Assembly (NCBI GenBank): GCA_030692565.1 | Contig: JAUYAO010000034.1 | Coordinates: 1 to 64,000, forward strand | DNA length: 64,000 nucleotides | Origin: Nitrospira sp. | Lineage (GTDB): Bacteria; Nitrospirota; Nitrospiria; Nitrospirales; Nitrospiraceae | Reading direction: 5' to 3' | The notes under the pieces: model-generated | Database searches by the model: none | Seen by the model: only the letters and a program-made list of their open reading frames with translations | Told to the model about the DNA's origin: nothing | Program-made: the position numbers and the translations under genes | Part shown: in pieces, positions 15,797-23,576 of the stretch | How the letters are laid out: each line of letters begins with the position of its first letter | Numbering within the stretch: position 1 is the first letter of the stretch

Positions 15797-15896
15797 CCCC
15801 CTTACAATGTGTCCTCCTATAGCTAACCCCTTGGCATTCTTTCGGTTTCTGAATGCCGGTGCGATAGACGAGGAGCCTCCTTCATGCGCATTGAGT
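15797..15896 (+). repeat. Duplicate of the radical SAM leader and first codons
   Basis: This stretch repeats 16685-16816: CCCCCTTACAATGTGTCCTC, then GGCATTC, a loop, GAATGCC, the ribosome binding site region and ATGCGCATTGAGT. The loop between GGCATTC (15833-15839) and GAATGCC (15851-15857) is 11 nt here, against 43 nt in the copy before the intact gene. The stem and the ribosome binding site palindrome are identical. Confidence 0.9.
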
Positions 15897-16021
15897 CGTC
15901 GAAGGGCGAGCGGGCTTCCAACCAGGAAGCTGAAAACGACCTCTCGCGTCGTTCTCGGCTCGCCAAAATCCTCAACGTACCCCAAGGGTACGCCTCCGGT
16001 TTTGACTTGCCTGCGGCCTAG
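15884..16021 (+). pseudogene. Start-codon remnant of a lost radical SAM paralogue
   Basis: The frame begins MRIESSKGERASNQEAEN, against MRIEYSKGERASKELILL in the intact gene at 16804. After about a dozen codons it runs straight into a family A repeat and stops at 16021 (45 codons). Family A repeats in this window normally lie just after stop codons. The simplest reading is a gene that lost its whole body, leaving leader, first codons and 3' repeat. Confidence 0.7.
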
Positions 16022-16044
16022 CGGGATGCCGTTTTGAGCATCCT
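15924..16044 (+). repeat. Family A hairpin element, copy 1
   Basis: Left arm AGGAAGCTGAAAACG (15924-15938), right arm CGTTTTGAGCATCCT (16030-16044). An inner hairpin GTACCC/GGGTAC with loop CAA lies at 15977-15991, followed by the conserved GCCTCCGGTTTTGAC segment. It directly follows the radical SAM gene remnant. Confidence 0.8.
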
Positions 16045-16147
16045 GGGGGTTCGTCGATTATTCTTCTAACACGGATCCGCCGGTTTTGAGCTGTCCGTTT
16101 CCGCGCTCCACTTCCCAGACATTTTTAGTCCGGCTAAAATACTGACC

Positions 16148-16318
16148 ATGGAATTGATCAAGTATATTTATTGGCAGGATCAAGGGCAGTGGCTCGGCTA
16201 CCTCCAGGACAATCCGGATTACTGGACACAAGGGGAGTCCTTCGAAGACCTGCAATCCCATCTTCGCGATCTTTATCGGGACCTGACGAAGGGCGAGGTT
16301 CTCTCAGGTGTGCAGTAG
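16148..16318 (+). CDS. HicB-like antitoxin, orphan
   Basis: The 56-residue protein (MELIKYIYWQDQGQWLGYLQ, then NPDYWTQGESFEDLQSHLRD) has the partial RNase H-like fold of small HicB antitoxins. No HicA toxin gene lies on either side. It is followed 12 nt later by a broken antitoxin-like gene. It may be a remnant of a larger toxin-antitoxin island disrupted by mobile elements. The ribosome binding site is weak. Confidence 0.75.
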   Translation: MELIKYIYWQDQGQWLGYLQDNPDYWTQGESFEDLQSHLRDLYRDLTKGEVLSGVQ

Positions 16319-16330
16319 TAAAGGTGGTGT

Positions 16331-16531
16331 ATGGGCAGCATCGAAGCGATCGAAGAACAGATTGAGAAGCTGTCTCCCGAGGAGCTTGCCGCGTTTCGTC
16401 GGTGGTATGCGGCATTTGACGCGGAGACATGGGATCGTTAGTTCGAGGCTGATGTGAAGGCTGGTACAATCGATGCCTTTGCTGAAAAAGCTCTTCGCGC
16501 TCATACCTCGGGCCAGTCGAAACCGCTTTGA
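16331..16531 (+). pseudogene. Antitoxin-like gene interrupted by an amber codon
   Basis: The frame MGSIEAIEEQIEKLSPEELA ... FRRWYAAFDAETWDR is cut by TAG at 16439-16441, then continues without shift as FEADVKAGTIDAFAEKALRA to a second stop at 16529. Related small proteins, usually encoded before a RelE toxin, read WDRQFE at this place, so a single C-to-T change (CAG to TAG) would explain the break. No toxin gene follows. Confidence 0.75.
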
Positions 16532-16565
16532 TTCATCACGCCTCTCTTCTTTTCCCTATCAAAGG

Positions 16566-16607
16566 AGTGGTCAGGTAGTCCTTCATTGCGCGCATTGAGG
16601 GACCACT
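16566..16607 (+). other. Hairpin between broken antitoxin and radical SAM leader
   Basis: AGTGGTC (16566-16572) pairs with GACCACT (16601-16607), and the loop contains a near-palindrome CATTGCGCGCATTG. It could end transcripts from the antitoxin region. No U-tract follows, so the role is uncertain. Confidence 0.35.
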
Positions 16608-16684
16608 GTTTCTCCGTGGGGCCTCAGCGAGCACAAAGGACTATCTGGCCGCTCCGCTCCCCGCTCTTGCATATCAATCTTTGG

Positions 16685-16803
16685 CCCCCTTACAATGTGT
16701 CCTCCTATAGCTAACCCCTTGGCATTCTGGGGTGTTTCACCCGCCTTTGCTGAAGCTTCGGCGGGCTCCGGAATGCCGGTGCGATAGACGAGGAGCCTCC
16801 TTC
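16685..16803 (+). promoter_or_regulatory. Structured leader of the first radical SAM gene
   Basis: GGCATTC (16721-16727) pairs with GAATGCC (16771-16777). Inside, GGGTG-TTT-CACCC (16730-16742) and CCCGCC/GGCGGG (16740-16745 with 16760-16765) share bases, so the two inner stems exclude each other. The ribosome binding site is part of a palindrome, AGGAG-C-CTCCT (16790-16800), which could hide it. A near-copy at 15797 keeps the outer stem and this palindrome. This suggests post-transcriptional control; no known riboswitch class is recognised. Confidence 0.55.
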
Positions 16804-18702
16804 ATGCGCATTGAGTACTCGAAGGGTGAACGCGCCTCCAAAGAACTGATTCTCCTGAATCGTCAGAGTTTCGAAGCTTCCAGCGGCCGGAAGATGAAGG
16901 TCATGCTGATCTTCCCGCCGGACTGGTTTCCTTCCGAACCCTATCTCAGTCTTCCCTCCCTTACCGCCGTCCTCCGTCAGGCCGGTCATACCGTCATCCA
17001 AAAAGACATCAACCTCGAAATGTGGGACTGGTACTTCAGCGAGGACTTTTTAAAGAAAGTCCTGCGCCGGGTGCCGCAACAGCTCGACCGGCTCCGGAAG
17101 CTCTCCAAGAAGCGGGATCTGGACGCCAACGAGATGGATTTGCAGCTCGCGCTCTGCGACGTGACCAGGCAGCGGATCGACGAATTGATCAAGAAAGCGG
17201 AGAAGGCGAAGGCGATCATTCGCGGGGAAGTCTTCTACGAAATCGATCAGTTAGAGTGGGCCATTCAAGTATTCCGCGAGGTGACGTCGGTCATTTCGAT
17301 GGTCTATGCCCCGGCGCGGATCTGCATGCCGCCGATGGAGACGGATCTGTCCTATAAGGTCTTCGTCTCTTCCGAAGTCATCGACGCAGTGAACGATACC
17401 CAGGTGAACATCTACCGGGATGTGTTCGACCATTTGGTGAAGCCGGCGATCGAGGCGGAGCAGCCGGATGTGATCGGGATCTCGATCGTCCTGCAGCAGC
17501 AGATGTTCTCCACCATGACCTTCTGCGCCCTGATCAAACAGCACTTCCCCAACATCCACATCACGATCGGCGGCAATACGGTCACGCGCCTGCGCGATGT
17601 GCTGCCGGAGTCGCCGCTGTTCCAATACTTCGACAGTGCCGTAGTCTATGAAGGGGAGACGGCTTTCGTGCAACTGGTGTCGGCTGTGGGGGCGAAGCGG
17701 AGCCTGGCCGACGTGCCGAATACGATCTACAAGGACGAGACCGGCGTCCATACCTCGGAGACGAGCTTTGCGGAAGATATGCATGCGCTGCCGCCGCCGG
17801 ATTTCGACGGGCTGCCGCTGGAGAAGTACTTCGTCCCAACGAAGATTCTGCCCTATCTGGCGACGCGCGGCTGCTACTGGGGCCGCTGCGAGTTCTGCGA
17901 CCATGGTGAGGGCTATACCGCCGGATACCGGAGCAAGAAGATTCAGGACATTCTCGGGGAGATCCAGCATCTGCGCGACAAATACGGGGCGAAGCATTTC
18001 CACTTCACCGACGAGTCATACCCGCCGGCTTTGTTCCGCAAGCTGGCGCGCGGCTTGATCGATACGAAAATGGACATCGTCTGGACGACGCACATGCGGT
18101 TCGAGAAGAGCCTGCTGGAAGATCAGGTCTGGCAGGATGCGAAGGAGTCGGGCTGCAAGTATCTCCACTTCGGCTATGAGTCGGGGAACGAGCGGGTGCT
18201 GAAGCTGATGGACAAGGCGACGACGACCGCCATCATGACCGAGCATCTCAAGCGCACGGCGGAGGCCGGCATCTGGAACCACTGCATGGGCTTCTTCGGC
18301 TTTCCCGGCGAGACGAAGGAAGAGGCCTGGTCGTCGGTGGAGTTTCTGGAGCAGAACAAAGACTATGTGCATTCGCTGGGGTTCGGCACGTTCGACCTGG
18401 GCCGGCATAATCCCGTGGCGAAGCATCCGGAGAAGTGGGGCGTGACCGCCTACAAGAATCCCGAATGGGATCTGGCGCTCGACTACTACTACACGGTGAA
18501 GAACGGGATGAGCATCGAAGAAGCCGAGCGGGTGTTTCAGCAATTCGAACAGAATCATTACGCGGGCTGGGACCTGCGGCTCTACATCAGGGAATACATT
18601 TTTCTCTATATTGCGAAGTTCGGGCTGGAGAAGTTGCGGGATCTGCAATATCAGTCAATGAAAACGGCGGGGGTGACGCCGACGCTGGCTGGAAAGATGT
18701 GA
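16804..18702 (+). CDS. Cobalamin-binding-domain radical SAM protein 1
   Basis: The 632-residue protein starts at the ATG after GAGGAG. Residues 15-65 open a B12-binding Rossmann half (MKVMLIFPPDWFPSEPYLSL, DINLEMWDW, without the base-off histidine). A helical insertion of over 100 residues follows, then the second half (PDVIGISIVLQQQMFS, ITIGGNTVTRL). The radical SAM barrel carries Cys357, Cys362 and Cys365 (GCYWGRCEFCDHG), a CX4CX2C motif where CX3CX2C is usual. FGYESGNERVLKLMDKA and GFFGFPGETKEEA are standard later motifs. Substrate unknown. A close paralogue follows at 18935. Confidence 0.85.
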   Translation: MRIEYSKGERASKELILLNRQSFEASSGRKMKVMLIFPPDWFPSEPYLSLPSLTAVLRQAGHTVIQKDINLEMWDWYFSEDFLKKVLRRVPQQLDRLRKLSKKRDLDANEMDLQLALCDVTRQRIDELIKKAEKAKAIIRGEVFYEIDQLEWAIQVFREVTSVISMVYAPARICMPPMETDLSYKVFVSSEVIDAVNDTQVNIYRDVFDHLVKPAIEAEQPDVIGISIVLQQQMFSTMTFCALIKQHFPNIHITIGGNTVTRLRDVLPESPLFQYFDSAVVYEGETAFVQLVSAVGAKRSLADVPNTIYKDETGVHTSETSFAEDMHALPPPDFDGLPLEKYFVPTKILPYLATRGCYWGRCEFCDHGEGYTAGYRSKKIQDILGEIQHLRDKYGAKHFHFTDESYPPALFRKLARGLIDTKMDIVWTTHMRFEKSLLEDQVWQDAKESGCKYLHFGYESGNERVLKLMDKATTTAIMTEHLKRTAEAGIWNHCMGFFGFPGETKEEAWSSVEFLEQNKDYVHSLGFGTFDLGRHNPVAKHPEKWGVTAYKNPEWDLALDYYYTVKNGMSIEEAERVFQQFEQNHYAGWDLRLYIREYIFLYIAKFGLEKLRDLQYQSMKTAGVTPTLAGKM

Positions 18703-18810
18703 TTTGAATAGTGCTGAGTCCTGGGTGCTGAGTGCTGAATGATCTGAACAGACACTTGACGCATGACGAGGTCGGACAAGGGACGAGGCAGTTGAGCTGG
18801 TCCCAAAATC

Positions 18811-18888
18811 CCTCCCCTTTGTAAGGGGGGGCTAGGAGGGGTAGAAGCCCGGTCTCTACCTCCCCTTCCCCTTCTTACAAAGGAGGGG
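18811..18888 (+). terminator. Long inverted repeat between the two radical SAM genes
   Basis: CCTCCCCTTTGTAAG (18811-18825) pairs with CTTACAAAGGAGGGG (18874-18888), GGAGGGG (18835-18841) with CCTCCCC (18859-18865), and GTAGA with TCTAC at the tip. The result is a hairpin of nearly 80 nt. Its position after the first gene suggests a terminator or mRNA-stabilising end, but it has no U-tract and may be another repeat family. Confidence 0.55.
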
Positions 18889-18934
18889 AAAGAATACCAG
18901 TGACGCGTGATGAGCAGGGAAATAGAAAGAATAT

Positions 18935-20887
18935 ATGAGTAGCTCCGGCCTCGTACAGATAGACGGTTTGTCGCCGATCAAGAAAGAGGATCGGAAGACC
19001 TCGAAGGTGATGCTGCTGTTTCCGCCCGAGTGGGTGCCGACGGCGCCCTATCTGGCGTTGCCGTCGCTGACGGCGGTGCTGCGGGAGGCCGGGCACACGG
19101 TTGTACAGCGCGACATCAACATCGAGATGTACGACCACTTCTTCACCATGGAGTTCCTGATCTGGGTGAAGGCTCGATTGGGCATGCAGCTCAAGCCGCT
19201 GCAGGACAAGGAAAAGGCCGGGACGCTTACGGATCGCGAAGCGGATCAGAAAGCCGTGGTCGAGCAGGCCTATGCGGTGGATGTGTTCGATCTGGCCGAG
19301 CGGGCGGAAGATGCCAAGCTGGTTGTCCGCGGCGAACGGTTCTACGAAGCCGAAAAACTGGAGCTGGCGCTCAATACCTTCCGTGAGGCGATGCAGTACA
19401 TCTCCGCCGCCTACTATCCGGCCTCGCTCGTCTTCTATCCGATGGAAAGCAACCTGGGTTATCGTCCGGGAGTGTCGAAGGAAGTCTTCGCCTGTCTCGA
19501 CGACGAACAGGTGAACGTCTACCGCGATATCTGCAATCAGCTGGTGCTGCCCTCCGTGAGCAAAGAGAAGCCGGATGTGGTCGGTATCTCCATCGGCACG
19601 CAGATGCAGCTGCTGGCGGGCCTGACCTTCTGCAAGATGATCAAGGAGACGTTCCCGCACATCAAGGTCGTGGTCGGGGGGAACGTCATCACACGGTTGC
19701 AGGAAGAACTGCCGCATCACGAGCGGTTCTTCACCGAGGTGTTCGACGCGGCGATCCTCTACGAAGGCGAACATGCGCTGCTCTGGTATATCGAGGCGCT
19801 GAACGGGCAGCGGGCGCTGGAGTCGGTGCCGAATCTCATGTATCGCCATGCCGACGGGGTGAAGCAGAGCAAGGAAGTCTATACGGAGAAGACGGCGGCG
19901 CTGCCGCTGCCGGATTTTGACGGCCTGCCGCTGGATCATTACTTTGTCCCGGAGCGGATCATTCCCTATCTCGCGACGCGCGGCTGCTACTGGGGCCGCT
20001 GCACGTTCTGCGACCACGGGCAGGGCTACTTCGATCAATATCGCGGGATGACGGCGCAGCATGTGATCGAGCAGGTGACGGCACTGCGCGACAAGTACCA
20101 GTGCAAACATTTCCTCTTCTCCGACGAATCCTATCCGCCGGCGCTCTTCAAGAAAGTCTCGCAGCTACTGGTGGAGCAGAACGTCGGGATCAAGTGGACG
20201 ACGCTCATCCGTTTTGAAGAAACCTTACAGGACCAGGCGATCTGGGATCTGGCTGCGAAGGCCGGCTGCTGCACCCTCTATTACGGCATGGAGTCGGCGA
20301 ACGAGCGTGTCTTGAACCTCATGGATAAGCATGCGAAGAAGAGCGTGATTCAGAACAATCTCCACCAGGCCTCGAAGGCGGGGATCTGGAACCACGTGAT
20401 GGCTTTCTACGGCTTCCCCGGCGAAACGAAAGACGAGGCGCTGGAAACGCGGCAGTTCGTTATCGACAATCAGCCGGTCATTCACTCCGTGGAACTCTTC
20501 TACTTCGTGGCCTACCGGCACACGCCGATGGTGCGCAATCCGGAGAAGTTCGGCATCACGATCCACAAGCAGGAGGAGTACGACCTGCCGCTGGACTACT
20601 ACTACACGCTGAACGAGCCGAGCACCCTGTCGTGCCTCGATGCGATGCAGATGTGCGAAGAGTTCTACAAGAACGATTTCCAGCCCTGGGCCGTGCGGGT
20701 GAATTCCCGCGAGCACGTGTTCCTCTACATCTCCAAGTTCGGTACGAACAAGCTGCCGCAGATTTATGCGAAGCAGCAGGTCGCGGTGGGCGCGGCGGAA
20801 GGTGTGTCAGGCCTCGTCACCTGGCCGGTGGCGCAGTCCGAGGGGAACGAAGGGATGGCGCGGGTTACGAGCCACGACGCGGGTTAA
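18935..20887 (+). CDS. Cobalamin-binding-domain radical SAM protein 2
   Basis: The 650-residue paralogue of the protein at 16804 has the same domain order: VMLLFPPEWVPTAPYLALPS and DINIEMYDHFF, a long helical insertion, PDVVGISIGTQMQLLAG and VVVGGNVITRL, then the barrel with Cys351, Cys356 and Cys359 (GCYWGRCTFCDHG). YYGMESANERVLNLMDKH and AFYGFPGETKDEA follow. The pair probably acts on related substrates or in sequence. The ribosome binding site is weak. A family A repeat begins right after the stop codon. Confidence 0.85.
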   Translation: MSSSGLVQIDGLSPIKKEDRKTSKVMLLFPPEWVPTAPYLALPSLTAVLREAGHTVVQRDINIEMYDHFFTMEFLIWVKARLGMQLKPLQDKEKAGTLTDREADQKAVVEQAYAVDVFDLAERAEDAKLVVRGERFYEAEKLELALNTFREAMQYISAAYYPASLVFYPMESNLGYRPGVSKEVFACLDDEQVNVYRDICNQLVLPSVSKEKPDVVGISIGTQMQLLAGLTFCKMIKETFPHIKVVVGGNVITRLQEELPHHERFFTEVFDAAILYEGEHALLWYIEALNGQRALESVPNLMYRHADGVKQSKEVYTEKTAALPLPDFDGLPLDHYFVPERIIPYLATRGCYWGRCTFCDHGQGYFDQYRGMTAQHVIEQVTALRDKYQCKHFLFSDESYPPALFKKVSQLLVEQNVGIKWTTLIRFEETLQDQAIWDLAAKAGCCTLYYGMESANERVLNLMDKHAKKSVIQNNLHQASKAGIWNHVMAFYGFPGETKDEALETRQFVIDNQPVIHSVELFYFVAYRHTPMVRNPEKFGITIHKQEEYDLPLDYYYTLNEPSTLSCLDAMQMCEEFYKNDFQPWAVRVNSREHVFLYISKFGTNKLPQIYAKQQVAVGAAEGVSGLVTWPVAQSEGNEGMARVTSHDAG

Positions 20888-20888
20888 C

Positions 20889-21010
20889 AGGATGATCAAA
20901 ACGTCATCTAACAAGGCCGCAGGGAGCACGGTGACTGAGGCCTAGCCTCGGGGCTAGGTCGCAGGGAGACGTACGACTGAGAACGCCGTTAGGTGGCGTT
21001 TTCATCATCC
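20889..21010 (+). repeat. Family A hairpin element, copy 2
   Basis: It starts 1 nt after the stop of the second radical SAM gene. Arms: AGGATGATCAAAACG (20889-20903) and CGTTTTCATCATCC (20997-21010). An inner hairpin CCTAGCC/GGCTAGG replaces the usual GTACCC/GGGTAC. The right arm also encodes the last residues and stop of the J-like gene on the other strand. Confidence 0.8.
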
Positions 21011-21252
21011 GGCACGAGGACGGCGGTGAGGAGAGCATACGAGGCTTCGACCAGCTTGGTCATTTCTTCGGCCTTCTTGTAGGCTTCCATGTACTTCTTG
21101 GGGTTGTTGGTCAGATTCGAGTAGCGGGCGGGATTCCAGGTATAGAGCTGCACGCGCTTGGCCCGTTCCAGGTCTTCGGTGGTGACGGGGAGCGTGAGAT
21201 CCAGAATCTTCAGTGCCTGGGCGATTTCTTTGGGGATGGTCTCGTCAGTCAT
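20989..21252 (-). CDS. J-domain-like small protein lacking HPD
   Basis: The 87-residue helical protein (AQALKILDLTLPVTTEDLER, AKRVQLYTWNPARYSNL, EEMTKLVEASYALLTAV) follows the J-domain pattern of helix II, loop and helix III. In the loop the H-P-D motif needed to stimulate DnaK is replaced by N40-P41-A42, so it should not act as a normal co-chaperone. It lies opposite to and between radical SAM genes 2 and 3. The tail DDENAT is encoded by the family A repeat. A role with the radical SAM enzymes is only a guess. Confidence 0.6.
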   Translation of the reverse strand: MTDETIPKEIAQALKILDLTLPVTTEDLERAKRVQLYTWNPARYSNLTNNPKKYMEAYKKAEEMTKLVEASYALLTAVLVPDDENAT

Positions 21253-21286
21253 ACCGTTACTTTAGCTGGAGCAAGGTCGTCAATCA

Positions 21287-22525
21287 ATGCCAATGCCCCT
21301 CCCGATGCTTCAGGCCGCTCCGATCTTCACGAAGAAGGATTATCGCGATGTGCTGCGCCGTGAGATGGACGCGGGGAAGATCCCGCTGAGCCTCGGGCGC
21401 GATTGCCCGGTGAAGTGCGAGTTCTGCTACGAGCTGGATCACTCCTACCGCGAAACGCTCGATCCGCCCAAGACCTCCGACGAGGACTGGAAATACATTC
21501 TCGATTACATCAGCAAGAAGCCGACCGACCCGAAGCAGTTCTGGTGCCTGGGCGGGAACGAGTTCATGGAATGGACCGATCTCTTCCTCCATCCCAAGGC
21601 GATGGAGTGGGTCGAGGACTTTCTGAAGTACACGGACAAGAGCATCCAGTTCTTCACTGTCGGCTTCGTGCATGTCCCGAAGATTCATCAGCTGGTCGCG
21701 CGATATCCTGGACGGATCAACTTCGAACTTTCGGTCATCACCCTCAGCGAGTATCGCCAGCGGCTCATGCCGCACGCGCCCTCGGTGAAGCACCTCATGA
21801 AGGTCCTCGACGGTCCGGCGGTGTCGTCGGCCAATTTCTATACCTTCGATGCGAATACGATGTCGAAAGATGCGGTGGAGATTTCCAAGATCAATCAGAA
21901 GTGCGTGCTCTGGATGGGCACGCTCACGCCGGTGCGCGGCCTCAAGGAGGAGACGGCCGGCCTCATGCGGCAGGGCCGGAAGCATCTGGCGGAGGAAGCG
22001 CTGCGGATCTACGATGCGGCCTTGCCGAATCTCCAGACGATCCACACGGAGGCCTATATCACGGCCTTTCTGAGCAGGAAACGGATCATCAGTCTCTTCG
22101 ATTCGCTGGAATTGGAGAAGAAGGATACGCTGGTCACGGGCTGGAGCGTGTCGAAGATTCTCTCGATGTACCGGAAGAACAAGGCGCGGGTGCTTTACGT
22201 GCCGAATGCGATGCTGAGCGGGGATTCGGATTGCACGGTGTTGCTGACGTTCGACGACATCGCGCGGCGGTTGACTACCGAGAAGACGATCCACGTGCCC
22301 AAGTGCATCATGCAATCGGGCCGCGGTCCCTACACGGACATCACCGGCGTGACGCTGGAACAGTTTACGGAAAAGACCGGCGTGAAGGTCAAAGTGCTGC
22401 ACAAGGTCGATACGCGGTTTGCCAACGAGCAGCTCTATCGCAACGGGTCGTTGCAGAATTATGTCGAGAATTATGTGCGCAATCCGATGGTGCAGTCGTA
22501 TGAAGCATTTCCACGCCCTGCATAG
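21287..22525 (+). CDS. Radical SAM protein 3
   Basis: The 412-residue protein has the standard cluster motif C40-P-V-K-C44-E-F-C47 close to its N-terminus (LSLGRDCPVKCEFCYELDHS), and LGGNEFMEWTDLFLHPKAME in the second strand/helix unit. It lacks a B12 domain and SPASM-type cysteines. The C-terminal 150 residues (VTGWSVSKILSMYRKNKARV, TDITGVTLEQFTEKTGVKVK) form an additional domain I cannot identify. The start may also be the ATG at 21305. It is probably part of the same pathway as the two paralogues upstream. Confidence 0.8.
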   Translation: MPMPLPMLQAAPIFTKKDYRDVLRREMDAGKIPLSLGRDCPVKCEFCYELDHSYRETLDPPKTSDEDWKYILDYISKKPTDPKQFWCLGGNEFMEWTDLFLHPKAMEWVEDFLKYTDKSIQFFTVGFVHVPKIHQLVARYPGRINFELSVITLSEYRQRLMPHAPSVKHLMKVLDGPAVSSANFYTFDANTMSKDAVEISKINQKCVLWMGTLTPVRGLKEETAGLMRQGRKHLAEEALRIYDAALPNLQTIHTEAYITAFLSRKRIISLFDSLELEKKDTLVTGWSVSKILSMYRKNKARVLYVPNAMLSGDSDCTVLLTFDDIARRLTTEKTIHVPKCIMQSGRGPYTDITGVTLEQFTEKTGVKVKVLHKVDTRFANEQLYRNGSLQNYVENYVRNPMVQSYEAFPRPA

Positions 22526-22527
22526 CA

Positions 22528-22607
22528 GCATGTTGAAAAAGGCTTCTGGCGGCGTTCTCGGTCGTACGTCTCCCTGCGGCCTTGCCACAAGACCTTTTTG
22601 AACATGC
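22528..22607 (+). repeat. Family A hairpin element, copy 3
   Basis: It begins 2 nt after the stop codon of radical SAM 3. The arms GCATGTTGAAAAAGG (22528-22542) and CCTTTTTGAACATGC (22593-22607) pair at 14 of 15 positions; the only mismatch is G opposite G. The inner part is short and lacks the GTACCC hairpin. Confidence 0.8.
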
Positions 22608-22646
22608 CGGGGAGGTTATCGTCAGGATTTATAGGAGTAGCTACAA

Positions 22647-23576
22647 ATGCCTGATCGCCGCTCGCTGAAGTTCTACCAAGCCGATGTGTTTACCTCAGAG
22701 CCGTTCGGGGGCAATCCCGTTGCCGTGTTTCCCGAGGCCGACGGGCTCTCCGATGATCAACTCCAGCAGATCGCCCGGGAAATGAACCTCTCCGAGACGG
22801 TTTTTGTGTTCCCTCCGACCGATCAGGCGGCGGTGGTCCGGTTGCGGATTTTTACGCCGACGCAGGAACTGCCTTTTGCCGGCCATCCGGTGATCGGCAC
22901 GTTTTATCTCCTGGCGCAGCTCGGACTTGTGCCGCTCACCGGCGCGGTGACCCGCCTGCTCTACGAGTGCAACATCGGCTTGTTTCCGGTGGAGTTGCGC
23001 GGGGTGGGGAAGCAGATTGAGCATGTGGTCATGTCGCAGCCGAAGCCGGAGTTTCTCGACGCGGTGGACGATGAGGAAGACTTCTACAAGCTGGCCATAT
23101 CGCTCGGGCTCCCGAAGTATGCGGTGGCCGAGGCCAAGTCGCCGATCGAGGTAGTGTCGACGGGGTTGCCGGTCCTCATCCTGCCGATCCGGACGCTGAC
23201 GGCGATCCGGTCGATCCGGCCCGATCCCTCTGCCATTACCGATCTCTGCGGTCGCTTCGGCGCCAACGGCATCATGGTCTTCACGACGGTCACGGTTGAG
23301 CCGGACTCGACGGTCCATACCCGCATGTTTGCGCCGGCCATCGGCATTCTGGAAGATCCCGCCACCGGCAGCGCGAGCGGCGCCTTGGGGGCCTATCTGG
23401 TGCATCACCGTATTATTGACGTGAAGCCGACGACCGAGATCGTCTCGGAGCAGGGCTACGAGATCGAGCGGCCCTCGCGCATTCTCATCCAGGTCGATTC
23501 GACCGACGGAGTCATTCAGGCAGTCAAGGTCGGGGGGGAGTGTGTGATGGTGGTGGAGGGCGAGCTGAAGTTCTAA
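22647..23576 (+). CDS. PhzF-family isomerase/epimerase-like protein
   Basis: The 309-residue protein has the PhzF hallmarks: FTSEPFGGNPVAVF, catalytic Glu50 in NLSETVFVFPP, ELPFAGHPVIGTFYLL, and DPATGSASGALGAYLVHHR. The fold is two diaminopimelate-epimerase-like halves. Family members isomerise or epimerise small acids; PhzF itself acts in phenazine synthesis, but no other phenazine genes are here. It follows the radical SAM group, with a family A repeat before and after it. The substrate is unknown. Confidence 0.85.
   Translation: MPDRRSLKFYQADVFTSEPFGGNPVAVFPEADGLSDDQLQQIAREMNLSETVFVFPPTDQAAVVRLRIFTPTQELPFAGHPVIGTFYLLAQLGLVPLTGAVTRLLYECNIGLFPVELRGVGKQIEHVVMSQPKPEFLDAVDDEEDFYKLAISLGLPKYAVAEAKSPIEVVSTGLPVLILPIRTLTAIRSIRPDPSAITDLCGRFGANGIMVFTTVTVEPDSTVHTRMFAPAIGILEDPATGSASGALGAYLVHHRIIDVKPTTEIVSEQGYEIERPSRILIQVDSTDGVIQAVKVGGECVMVVEGELKF

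Noticed and set aside
15700-16147. A cobalamin riboswitch ahead of the radical SAM genes
   Set aside because: I could not find a B12-box-like motif; the structured leader found lies elsewhere and matches no class I know.
18875-20110. A 411-codon minus-strand reading frame opposite radical SAM gene 2
   Set aside because: It is the antisense shadow of a strongly supported gene; its product is His/Arg/Leu-rich without domains, as expected for reverse frames of GC-rich genes.
21284-22588. A 434-codon minus-strand frame opposite radical SAM gene 3
   Set aside because: Same reason: composition is typical of an antisense frame, and the plus strand encodes a clear radical SAM motif.
22647-23576. 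Phenazine biosynthesis based on the PhzF-like gene
   Set aside because: No phzA/B, phzD, phzE or phzG genes are near; PhzF folds occur widely outside phenazine pathways.
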